A stretch of 10,468 nt of DNA from an uncultured Coriobacteriaceae bacterium (GTDB taxonomy: Bacteria; Actinomycetota; Coriobacteriia; Coriobacteriales; QAMH01): positions 1 to 10,468 of the forward strand of contig UQUH01000054.1 in NCBI GenBank assembly GCA_900544245.1, read 5' to 3'. The number at the start of each line of letters is the position of its first letter. The first letter of the stretch is position 1. Position numbers and translations under genes: made by a program. Positions 1 to 6,181 of the stretch are shown here, in pieces. The notes beneath the pieces are model-generated. The model ran no database searches. It was not told the DNA's origin and worked only from the letters and a program-made list of their open reading frames with translations.

Positions 1-774
1 CCCCGTCAGGGAAAGGGCAACGTATGCCGCCAGATGTTTCGCGACATCGACGCCGCGTATTACCTCATGGTCGATGGCGACGATACCTATCCGGCCGAGG
101 CGGCTCGCGAGCTACTCGCGCCCATTGCCGCCGGCGAGGCGGACATGACCGTGGGTGACCGCATCTCCAACGGATCGTACAAGGCGGAAAACGGGCGCCG
201 CTTTCATGGCTTTGGCAATGCCCTGGTGTGCAGGCTCATTCGCGTCCTGTATGGGCATTCGTTCGAGGATGTGCTCACCGGCTATCGCGCCTTCTCGCGT
301 GCGTTCGTGAAGACCATGCCCGTCATGTCCAAGGGGTTCCAGATCGAGGCCGAGATTTCCGTCTGGGCCGTCGACCATCGCTGGCGTACGCTGAGCGTGC
401 CCATCGACTACCGTGACCGCCCCGAAGGTTCCGAAAGCAAGCTCTCGACCTATGCAGATGGTGCTCTCGTGCTCGCCACGATCGTCAGCCTCTTTCGCGA
501 TTATCGCCCCATGGCGTTCTTCGGTTGGGTCTCGCTCGTCCTCGTCGCGTTCGGCATGATCGCAGGCATCCCGGTCATCGTCGAGTATCTCGACACGAGC
601 TACGTGAGCAAGCTACCCTCGGCGGTGCTTGCCTCGGCGTTCATGATCTGCGCCGTGCTCTCGTTTGCCGTGGGCGTCATCTTGGACGCGGTTGCTCGGG
701 CCAATCGTCGCCAATGGGAGCTCGAGGTGTACAGGGCGATGGGGAATTACTCTTCGTCTGGAGACTGCGCGTAG
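1..774 (+). CDS. Membrane-anchored family 2 glycosyltransferase, 3' part (5' end outside window)
   Basis: The reading frame is open from the first base (in-window residues begin PRQGKGNVCRQMF), so the gene starts before the window; 257 residues are visible. The GKGNV stretch followed by YYLMVDGDDTYP is the typical GT-A nucleotide-sugar site, with the metal-binding DGD at in-window residues 25-27. Further on come TGYRAFSR and the segment DRPEGSESKLSTYADG, which resemble GtrB/DPM-like enzymes that move a sugar from a nucleotide donor to a polyprenyl phosphate. Two hydrophobic segments follow (about 514-588 and 616-693), so the C-terminus is membrane anchored, with the catalytic domain expected on the cytoplasmic side. 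Sugar and acceptor cannot be told from sequence. Its stop lies inside the 3' end of the convergent DUF2304 gene. The family call is firm; the exact reaction is inferred. Confidence 0.88.
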   Translation, partial: PRQGKGNVCRQMFRDIDAAYYLMVDGDDTYPAEAARELLAPIAAGEADMTVGDRISNGSYKAENGRRFHGFGNALVCRLIRVLYGHSFEDVLTGYRAFSRAFVKTMPVMSKGFQIEAEISVWAVDHRWRTLSVPIDYRDRPEGSESKLSTYADGALVLATIVSLFRDYRPMAFFGWVSLVLVAFGMIAGIPVIVEYLDTSYVSKLPSAVLASAFMICAVLSFAVGVILDAVARANRRQWELEVYRAMGNYSSSGDCA

Positions 775-1142
775 CCTTCACCATGCATGCTCTTCGTGTC
801 GAGCCGTTTCTCGAGAAGCGCCAGCCGTTGCGTGGTCTGGGTTTGCTTGATGACGAGCTGGCTGATGGTGCGCGTCTGCCCAAGGCAAAGAAGGAGCAGG
901 AAGAAGATGGCGGCCGAGAATATGAAATTCGAACCTAGGTCAAAGCCAGTGAGGCTTGCCAAGGCGAAGATAGGCTGCGGAAAGATGGCGATGATGAGGA
1001 GAAGCACGCTGAGCAAAATCCACGTGAGGCTGTAGCGTAGGAGCAGCTTGTTTCTCTTGACCTGATAGACGGTGTATATCAGGAATGCGAGGCTGAGCAC
1101 GATGAAGACGATGCTCAGGGTGATGTTTTCGCTGCCGATCAT
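747..1142 (-). CDS. DUF2304 family small membrane protein
   Basis: This 131-residue protein has three predicted membrane helices at about residues 7-27, 38-57 and 70-88, then a polar tail with coiled-coil character (about 91-117). The order of helices and the LLLRYSLTWILL segment match DUF2304 proteins, which are commonly found beside DPM1-like glycosyltransferases in polysaccharide loci; their biochemical role is not established. Here the start codon overlaps the stop of the upstream glycosyltransferase in an ATGA junction, and a good Shine-Dalgarno sequence lies inside that gene's end, so the two are almost certainly co-translated. A partner or membrane-anchor role for the soluble GT2 is a reasonable inference only. 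The 3' end overlaps the opposite-strand glycosyltransferase by 28 bp. Confidence 0.85.
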   Translation of the reverse strand: MIGSENITLSIVFIVLSLAFLIYTVYQVKRNKLLLRYSLTWILLSVLLLIIAIFPQPIFALASLTGFDLGSNFIFSAAIFFLLLLCLGQTRTISQLVIKQTQTTQRLALLEKRLDTKSMHGEGYAQSPDEE

Positions 1143-1891
1143 TTGTTCTTTATCCTCCCATGCCTCGTGATGCCCTGGATGACGATTGCGAGAGAGACCT
1201 TGATCATGTAATACACGCTCGAAAGGGCCTTGATGGACGAAGATCCCCCTTGGCGTTCGTTCATCTTCACGGGGACTTCCTTGACTGACAGATGATGCTT
1301 GAGCGCGGTGACGATGGATTCCGGTTCGGGATAGTCAATGGGGTATTCCTGGCTAAACAGCTCGATTGCCCGGTGGTTGCACGCTCTGAATCCGGATGTG
1401 ACGTCACTGATGCGTTTGCCTGTCATGAACTTGATGGCTCCCGACAGCCATCGTATGCCGAGGCGGCGCAAGCCCGTGGAAAGGAAATCATCGGCACTTG
1501 CATCGATGAATCTCGACCCTATGACAAGGTCGGCTCCGTTTTGAATGGCATCGACGAGAGCCGGTATGTAGCGTATGTCATGCTGGCCGTCGCCGTCGAA
1601 TTGGATGTCGATATCGTAGCCGTGCTCGCGCGCGTACATATGCCCGCATTGCACCGCACCGCCAATGCCAAGGTTACTGCACAAATCGAGGACGGGGATG
1701 TCTTCGCGCCGACATGTCTCGAGAGTCGAATCTTGCGAGCCATCGTTTACGACGATGAAATCATAACCAGCTTGACGGATGGTCGCGGCAACCGTCACGA
1801 TGGTTTCGTCCTCATTGTATGCGGGGACGATAAGGAGCACCTTTGGTTGGGAGATGCTCTTTTCTCGTGTTGAGGGCTGACCGTCAGTCAT
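1139..1891 (-). CDS. Family 2 glycosyltransferase, polyprenyl-phosphate sugar transferase-like (DPM1-like)
   Basis: The 250-residue protein carries the full GT-A/GT2 set: VPAYNEDETI at about residues 22-31, VVNDGSQDST at 47-56, the nucleotide-sugar and metal site FDGDGQHD with D99 and D101, GSRF at 125-128, and DVTSGFRA at 163-170. These fit enzymes of the dolichol/undecaprenyl-phosphate mannosyl- or glucosyltransferase type, which make a lipid-linked sugar in the cytoplasm for later use outside. There is no clear C-terminal membrane pair, only a modestly hydrophobic stretch at about 226-241, so the adjacent DUF2304 protein may supply the membrane partner. It is the first gene of a two-gene minus-strand unit reading from the divergent promoter region. 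The ATG at 1891 was chosen because it gives the usual short N-terminal extension before the PAYNE motif and has a purine-rich AAGAGG a little upstream. Substrate unknown. Confidence 0.9.
   Translation of the reverse strand: MTDGQPSTREKSISQPKVLLIVPAYNEDETIVTVAATIRQAGYDFIVVNDGSQDSTLETCRREDIPVLDLCSNLGIGGAVQCGHMYAREHGYDIDIQFDGDGQHDIRYIPALVDAIQNGADLVIGSRFIDASADDFLSTGLRRLGIRWLSGAIKFMTGKRISDVTSGFRACNHRAIELFSQEYPIDYPEPESIVTALKHHLSVKEVPVKMNERQGGSSSIKALSSVYYMIKVSLAIVIQGITRHGRIKNK
1153..1159 (-). promoter_or_regulatory. Internal Shine-Dalgarno sequence for the DUF2304 gene
   Basis: On the minus strand GGGAGGA lies inside the last codons of the GT2 gene, about 10 nt before the ATG at 1142. With the ATGA stop/start overlap (1139-1142) this fixes the DUF2304 start and indicates translational coupling of the pair. 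Confidence 0.75.
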
Positions 1892-1969
1892 GTTGCCTGG
1901 GCCTCTTGTCCTGTTGCCGCCGGATGGCGTATGGCGTTATGTCAATGCGTCGATACGTCAAGTGGATTG

Positions 1970-1975
1970 ATTATA
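1970..1975 (-). promoter_or_regulatory. Candidate -10 element for the GT2-DUF2304 unit
   Basis: The minus strand reads a perfect TATAAT here. No good -35 hexamer sits at 16-18 bp spacing (best is CTCGCG), so strength is uncertain. A start about 7 bp downstream would leave a leader of roughly 70 nt before the ATG at 1891. The call rests on the -10 match and on the position in a divergent intergenic region. Confidence 0.45.
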
Positions 1976-1984
1976 GAATACAAT
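1974..1984 (+). promoter_or_regulatory. Candidate plus-strand -10 region for the acyltransferase-led gene run
   Basis: TAGAAT (1974-1979) and TACAAT (1979-1984) overlap here in an AT-rich patch, 63-73 bp before the start codon at 2047. Neither has a convincing -35 hexamer. Either could serve the four-gene run that follows. The patch intercalates with the minus-strand TATAAT, so the two promoters would compete for the same DNA. Confidence 0.35.
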
Positions 1985-2046
1985 GATTTGCACGCGAGCC
2001 TTGTCGCGATGATTGGCGAAGCCGTGAGTGCAGATGGGAGTGTCAG

Positions 2047-2637
2047 ATGAGCTTGCTTTCCGAACTTAAAAACTATCCGCCCGCGACGGTTCTCGGAATG
2101 GGGTTTTCCTTCTTGTGGACAAAGCTGTTTTTCCGGGGTGCGGATCTCATTCGTAAGCCCCTGTATTTCCGTGGCAAGAAGCGTAACTTTCATTATGGGT
2201 CCGGTTTCAGAACGGGCAGGGGGTGTCGCATCGAGCTCTTTGGCGATGGCGAGATTCATCTTGGGGACCATTGCCATATTGGCGATTATGTGCACATCGT
2301 CGCTTCATCAAGCGTTGAGATTGGGAATGACTGTCTCTTTGCCTCCAAGATTTTCATATCCGACACGAGCCACGGATCCTATGGCGAAGGGGGAAGCTCG
2401 CCCGAGACACCTCCCGAAGCGCGGCCTCTCGTTTCCGATTCCGTGAAGATCGGCAAGAACGTGTGGCTTGGCGACGATGTCGTGATTCTCCCTGGCGTGA
2501 CCGTGGGGGACGGCTGCGTGATAGGTGCAAATGCAGTTGTCACGAAGGATATCCCCGACTATACCGTTGCCGGCGGCTGCCCGGCGAAGCCCTTGAAGAA
2601 ATACGATTTCGATGCGCGTACGTGGGGGCGTGCGTGA
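2047..2637 (+). CDS. Left-handed beta-helix (hexapeptide-repeat) acyltransferase
   Basis: The 196-residue protein shows two blocks of isoleucine-patch hexapeptide repeats, about residues 62-100 (IELFGDGEIHLGDHCHIGD...) and 131-170 (VKIGKNVWLGDDVVILPGV...). They are separated by a loop containing SDTSHG, whose H109 is the likely catalytic base. The ending VVTKDIPDYTVAGGCPAKPLKKY is typical of the CysE/LacA/WcaF-type sugar O- or N-acetyltransferase family, which uses acetyl-CoA in a trimer with sites between subunits. The N-terminal ~55 residues are not hexapeptide and are weakly hydrophobic. GGGAG six bases before the ATG supports the start. As first of four same-strand genes in a polysaccharide locus it probably decorates a sugar of the glycan; acetyl rather than another acyl donor is assumed from the family. 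Confidence 0.88.
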   Translation: MSLLSELKNYPPATVLGMGFSFLWTKLFFRGADLIRKPLYFRGKKRNFHYGSGFRTGRGCRIELFGDGEIHLGDHCHIGDYVHIVASSSVEIGNDCLFASKIFISDTSHGSYGEGGSSPETPPEARPLVSDSVKIGKNVWLGDDVVILPGVTVGDGCVIGANAVVTKDIPDYTVAGGCPAKPLKKYDFDARTWGRA

Positions 2638-2685
2638 TGCGCTCTGTCGCGGGCTCTTCATCGTGATTCGTTGCAAAGCATGAAC

Positions 2686-2694
2686 TGCTATACT
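2686..2694 (+). promoter_or_regulatory. Candidate extended -10 promoter before the SDR gene
   Basis: TGCTATACT is a TGn-extended -10 with five of six matches to TATAAT, about 30 bp before the ATG at 2724. A weak TTCGTT lies at 16 bp spacing; TTGCAA at 2671 is too close to act as a -35 element. It may be an internal promoter for the SDR, GT2 and DUF2142 genes, which would explain the 86 bp gap after the acyltransferase. Confidence 0.4.
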
Positions 2695-2723
2695 CGTTGC
2701 ACTGCCAAGATGCGAGGATGTAG

Positions 2724-3563
2724 ATGAAATCAATACTTGTAACCGGCTCTAATGGATATATCGGACGTCATGTTTTGCCCGTGTTGGCAAAAGCTGGCGC
2801 GCAGGTCGTTGCCGTCGACAGGACGATCGACAAGTCGACTGACGCAGACGTCCACATTGCGGCAGACATCTTCGATGGGGATGCAAATATCCTCGAGGCC
2901 ATCGGGTTTGTCCCAGATGCGTGTCTGCATCTTGCGTGGCGCAACGGATTTAATCACAACGACCCTTCGCATATGAATGACCTGTCGGCTCATTTCTCGT
3001 TTCTCATGGACTTGGCGCAGGCTGGCGTAAAGCAGGTCACCGCCATGGGAAGCATGCACGAGGTAGGCTACTGGGAGGGTGCCATCACGAGCGAGACGCC
3101 CTGCAATCCGCAGAGCCTTTACGGTATCGCCAAGAATGCCTTGCGCGAGTCGCTTAGCGTCGAGCTTCCAAAGCTCGGTGCCATTCTTCAATGGATTCGC
3201 GGATACTACATCTACGGTGATGACGAGAATGCCCAGTCCATTTTTGGCAAGCTGCTGAGGTCGGCGAAAGAGGGCAACACGAGTTTTCCGTTTACAAGCG
3301 GGAAGAACAAGTATGACTTCCTTCCCATTGACGAGCTCGCCAGACAGATTGCCGCAGTCGTCATGCAGGATGAGGTCACGGGAATAATCAACTGCTGTTC
3401 AGGCAATCCCGTGAGCCTTGCCGATCAGGTTGAGGAGTTCATCAAGCTTCATGAGCTCGACATCACCCTTGAGTACGGTGCGTTTCCCGACAGGCCCTAT
3501 GACTCCCCGGGCGTTTGGGGGGATGCGACAAGCATCAATGCGATAATGGGTGCATTGGAATAA
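2724..3563 (+). CDS. NAD(P)-dependent epimerase/dehydratase (extended SDR), probable nucleotide-sugar enzyme
   Basis: The 279-residue protein opens with a Rossmann nucleotide-binding loop, GSNGYIG at residues 8-14 (GxxGxxG), with D32 at the end of beta-2, where NAD ribose is usually held. The extended-SDR active site is complete: S110 in AMGSMHEVG and Y133xxxK137 in SLYGIAKNAL. The C-terminal part, with KYDFLPIDELARQI and a YGAFPDRPYDSPGVWGD segment, is the substrate-binding domain and recalls 4-keto-6-deoxyhexose reductases of O-antigen loci. Substrate and direction (epimerisation or reduction) remain inference. GAGG six bases before the ATG supports the start. The gene is followed after 22 bp by a GT2, consistent with making a donor sugar used nearby. 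The length is slightly short for the family (~300) but the fold appears whole. Confidence 0.85.
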   Translation: MKSILVTGSNGYIGRHVLPVLAKAGAQVVAVDRTIDKSTDADVHIAADIFDGDANILEAIGFVPDACLHLAWRNGFNHNDPSHMNDLSAHFSFLMDLAQAGVKQVTAMGSMHEVGYWEGAITSETPCNPQSLYGIAKNALRESLSVELPKLGAILQWIRGYYIYGDDENAQSIFGKLLRSAKEGNTSFPFTSGKNKYDFLPIDELARQIAAVVMQDEVTGIINCCSGNPVSLADQVEEFIKLHELDITLEYGAFPDRPYDSPGVWGDATSINAIMGALE

Positions 3564-3585
3564 ATAGGACCGATTCGTCATTCTC

Positions 3586-4395
3586 ATGTATACGACAAAT
3601 GACCATACCTTCGTTGTCTGCGCTTACAAGGAAAACCCCTTTCTCGAGAACACGATTCAGTCGCTTAGGAACCAAAGCGCTTTGGGAAGAATCCTGATCT
3701 CCACCTCTACGCCCAACGATCACATTCGCGGAATCGCGAGTAGGTACGATATTCCGCTCGTCATCAATCCGAACCCGCATTTGGCCGGTGACGACTGGAA
3801 CTATGGCTACAACCAGGCCGACACCCCGCTTGTGACGTTGGCGCATCAAGATGATTGGTATGAGCCCAGCTTTCTCGCCAAGACGCTCGAGGCAATTAAC
3901 CGATACCCTGGCGAGGAAGTGTCGATTGCGTTTACGGATTACTATGAGATTCGCGAGGGCAGGCGAGTTGAGAGGAACGCTCTTCTATTCGTTAAGAGAG
4001 CGATGAACACGCCGCTCAAGTCCAGAGCCTTCAACGGCTCTGTCCTTCTCAAGAAGCGCATTCTCGCATTTGGCGATTCGATTTGCTGCCCTGCGGTCAC
4101 GTTCGTGAAAGAGCATTTGGGCGAAAGCATCTTCGACACGAAATACGTGAACAGCTGTGATTACAAGACGCTCGTCGATCTCGCATGCGCAAGGGGACGC
4201 TTTGTCTACATTCCCAAACGCCTCATTGGACACCGGATATATGTCGAGTCTGCGACCACTCTGAATCTTGCCGATAATATCCGAAAGAAGGAAGATGCCG
4301 AGATTCTCGAGACGCTTTGGCCGCGTCCAATTGCTCATGCCATCAATTCGATATATGCGTTGAGCGAGAAGAGCAACGAGCTACAGGAAGGCTAG
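3586..4395 (+). CDS. Soluble family 2 glycosyltransferase
   Basis: This 269-residue protein starts with HTFVVCAYKENPFLENTIQSLRNQ, the GT2 N-terminal strand and helix. It carries the metal/nucleotide site as TLAHQDDWYEPSF (residues 84-96, D89-D90 in place of a canonical DxD) and later SCDYKTLVDLA (190-200) and HRIYVESATT (216-225), both common in capsule GT2 enzymes. There is no membrane segment, so it should act in the cytoplasm or at the inner membrane face, adding one sugar to a lipid-linked chain; donor and acceptor are unknown. The ATG at 3586 is the only usual start codon downstream of an in-frame TAG at 3565, although the nearest AGGA lies 16 bases away, so ribosome binding looks weak. 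It sits 22 bp after the SDR and 7 bp before the DUF2142 gene, probably in one transcript. Confidence 0.87.
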   Translation: MYTTNDHTFVVCAYKENPFLENTIQSLRNQSALGRILISTSTPNDHIRGIASRYDIPLVINPNPHLAGDDWNYGYNQADTPLVTLAHQDDWYEPSFLAKTLEAINRYPGEEVSIAFTDYYEIREGRRVERNALLFVKRAMNTPLKSRAFNGSVLLKKRILAFGDSICCPAVTFVKEHLGESIFDTKYVNSCDYKTLVDLACARGRFVYIPKRLIGHRIYVESATTLNLADNIRKKEDAEILETLWPRPIAHAINSIYALSEKSNELQEG

Positions 4396-4402
4396 GGCGC
4401 GG

Positions 4403-5989
4403 ATGGAAGCAAAGCACTTGTTGTCCAAAAGAACGGTGCACGTAAATACGGGCGTCTTCTATGTTATTGCCGCGGCGCTCTTCATCATCCTCAACTTGCT
4501 CGTGTGCTATCAGATCGCCCATGTCCGCACCGTCTTGTTGTTGGGTACATTTGTAGCATTTCTGCTGTTGGCCATATATATCGTTATCGCAGTCGTGGAT
4601 AGAAAAAGGTCTATTGCCACCTCCACCATTTTTCTAGTGCTTCTGGTTTTCCAGGGCATGCTGTACATGGCGGTCTTTTTGCCGATGACGGTTCCGGACG
4701 AGATCTACCACTTCTTTCAGTCGTACCTATATTCGAATGCCTTGATGTTTGTCCCTTCCGATCCTGGCAGCGTTGCCATGAGGGGTTCAGACGCGACATT
4801 TCTTGAAGTGATTTCCACGACGCTGAGCGGGGAATATTATCCAAAGGTTGCGGAGGAGTTCTCGTTTTTTGCAGATGATAACGCGCTATCGAGTACCACC
4901 TTGTTTTCGAGCGACCGATTCGATATGGGCTCCAACCCCCCTCAGGCAAAGATCCTTTCTGCCCTTGGCATAACCATCGGAAGGGTTTTGGGATTGGGCG
5001 CCGTGCCCGTCTACTACCTTGGCAGGCTGTTTAACTTTGCGGGATTCGTCGCGCTGGCCTATTTTGCGGCGCGGTTTACTCCGGTGGGCAAGCGAATCTT
5101 CATGGTCGCATCGTGCTTGCCCATGACATTGCATGTCACTGCATCATATTCCTATGATGCGTGCACTATCGGCCTGGCGTTTCTGTTTACGGCGCTGTGT
5201 CTTAGGGGCATATATTCAAAATCAAAAATGACGACCAAGCTCAAAGTTGCAATTATTGTCTTTGCGGTTTTGCTGGCTCCGAACAAGGCCCTCTATTCCG
5301 TATTGACGCTTCTTGTCTTTCTCATTCCCCAATCACGGTTCAAAAGCAAAGGGGAATCATGGGCATTCAAATTCGGCGTTCTGCTCTTGGCATGTGCCGC
5401 AGTTCTGCTGATGCGCCTGCCGACCCTGTTGGATTTGACCGGAGTTGCGGGAGGTGGGAGCGAGCCGTTCGAAAAGGGAGGACAGACGGGCGTTCTCTAT
5501 ACCCTCTCTGACATATTGAGCGATCCGTTTGGCTTCGCGTCTATGTTCCTGAGAACACTGAATCAAATGGGGGATTGGTGGATAGGGACCCTAGTTGGTC
5601 GCTCTCTTGCATGGTTCCAGTTTTCGGCCCCGTGGTATGTTGCCCTATCCTTCTTGCTCGTGCTTTTGCTTGCGATTCCAAGGCCCGCCGAATCGGATGT
5701 AGATATAACGTCGGTGCAAAAGGCAGTGTTCGTCTGCGTTTTCGCCATCGGCGCATTTCTCGTCATCCTGTCCATGTACTTTGCTTTCACATTCAATACC
5801 GAAGCGGTTATAGACGGCGTTCAGGGACGATACTTCCTTCCCCTGCTTCCGATCTTGCTGCTCGTGTTCAGGAATGGGGTTATCGTTACGAATAAGGACT
5901 ACGGTCGCGCCCTCTTGTATACGATGGCCGTTCTCAATGTCGCCTATGTCGTCAGGATATATGTGATGGCGTTGGCCGGTGGCGTGTAG
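4403..5989 (+). CDS. DUF2142 polytopic membrane protein
   Basis: The 528-residue protein has about 11-13 hydrophobic segments, the first two at about 17-37 and 45-66. The DUF2142 hallmarks are present: VPDEIYHFFQSYLYSN at 97-112 in the first large outside loop, SNPPQAKILSALG at 177-189, SYDACTIGLAFLF at 250-262, APNKALYSVLTLLVFLIPQSRF at 292-313, and GVQGRYFLPLLPILL at 472-486. The PDE acidic motif after an early helix resembles GT-C glycosyltransferases, which use polyprenyl-phosphate sugars on the outer face, but no activity is established for the family. Such a role would fit the DPM1-like enzymes in this window, which could make its donor. AGGAAG about 12 bases upstream, inside the end of the GT2 gene, is the likely ribosome site. 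It is the last gene of the run; I saw no strong terminator after it. Confidence 0.85.
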   Translation: MEAKHLLSKRTVHVNTGVFYVIAAALFIILNLLVCYQIAHVRTVLLLGTFVAFLLLAIYIVIAVVDRKRSIATSTIFLVLLVFQGMLYMAVFLPMTVPDEIYHFFQSYLYSNALMFVPSDPGSVAMRGSDATFLEVISTTLSGEYYPKVAEEFSFFADDNALSSTTLFSSDRFDMGSNPPQAKILSALGITIGRVLGLGAVPVYYLGRLFNFAGFVALAYFAARFTPVGKRIFMVASCLPMTLHVTASYSYDACTIGLAFLFTALCLRGIYSKSKMTTKLKVAIIVFAVLLAPNKALYSVLTLLVFLIPQSRFKSKGESWAFKFGVLLLACAAVLLMRLPTLLDLTGVAGGGSEPFEKGGQTGVLYTLSDILSDPFGFASMFLRTLNQMGDWWIGTLVGRSLAWFQFSAPWYVALSFLLVLLLAIPRPAESDVDITSVQKAVFVCVFAIGAFLVILSMYFAFTFNTEAVIDGVQGRYFLPLLPILLLVFRNGVIVTNKDYGRALLYTMAVLNVAYVVRIYVMALAGGV

Positions 5990-6096
5990 AGGGCGTTTTC
6001 CGCTCACATAACGCACACATACCTGCAGCTCGCCTGCTGATTTGGCGTTGTCGCAGGAACGTTTCTGGACCGTTGCGTCATCGGAGAATGTCTGCG

Positions 6097-6124
6097 TTGT
6101 ATCTTTCTCCTCTGGGAATATGAT
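6097..6124 (+). promoter_or_regulatory. Candidate promoter for the subtilase gene
   Basis: TTGTAT (6097-6102) and TATGAT (6119-6124) are spaced by 16 bp, with a predicted start near 6131 and a leader of about 50 nt. The leader contains CGTC, six Ts and GACG (6142-6155), a small perfect inverted repeat. The rest of the 5990-6181 gap holds no gene I can support. Confidence 0.4.
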
Positions 6125-6181
6125 ACGCGCTATTTCCAGGCCGTCTTTTTTGACGCAGGGCATCCAAGAAAGAACGAACGC

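Noticed and set aside
1292..1873. Plus-strand open frame (193 codons) opposite the DPM1-like GT2
   Set aside because: The minus strand carries all GT2 motifs; the plus frame has none and no ribosome site.
6022..6057. CCTGC/GCAGG with inner CGCC/GGCG as a terminator after the DUF2142 gene
   Set aside because: Arms are only 4-5 bases with mismatched interior and no T-run follows.
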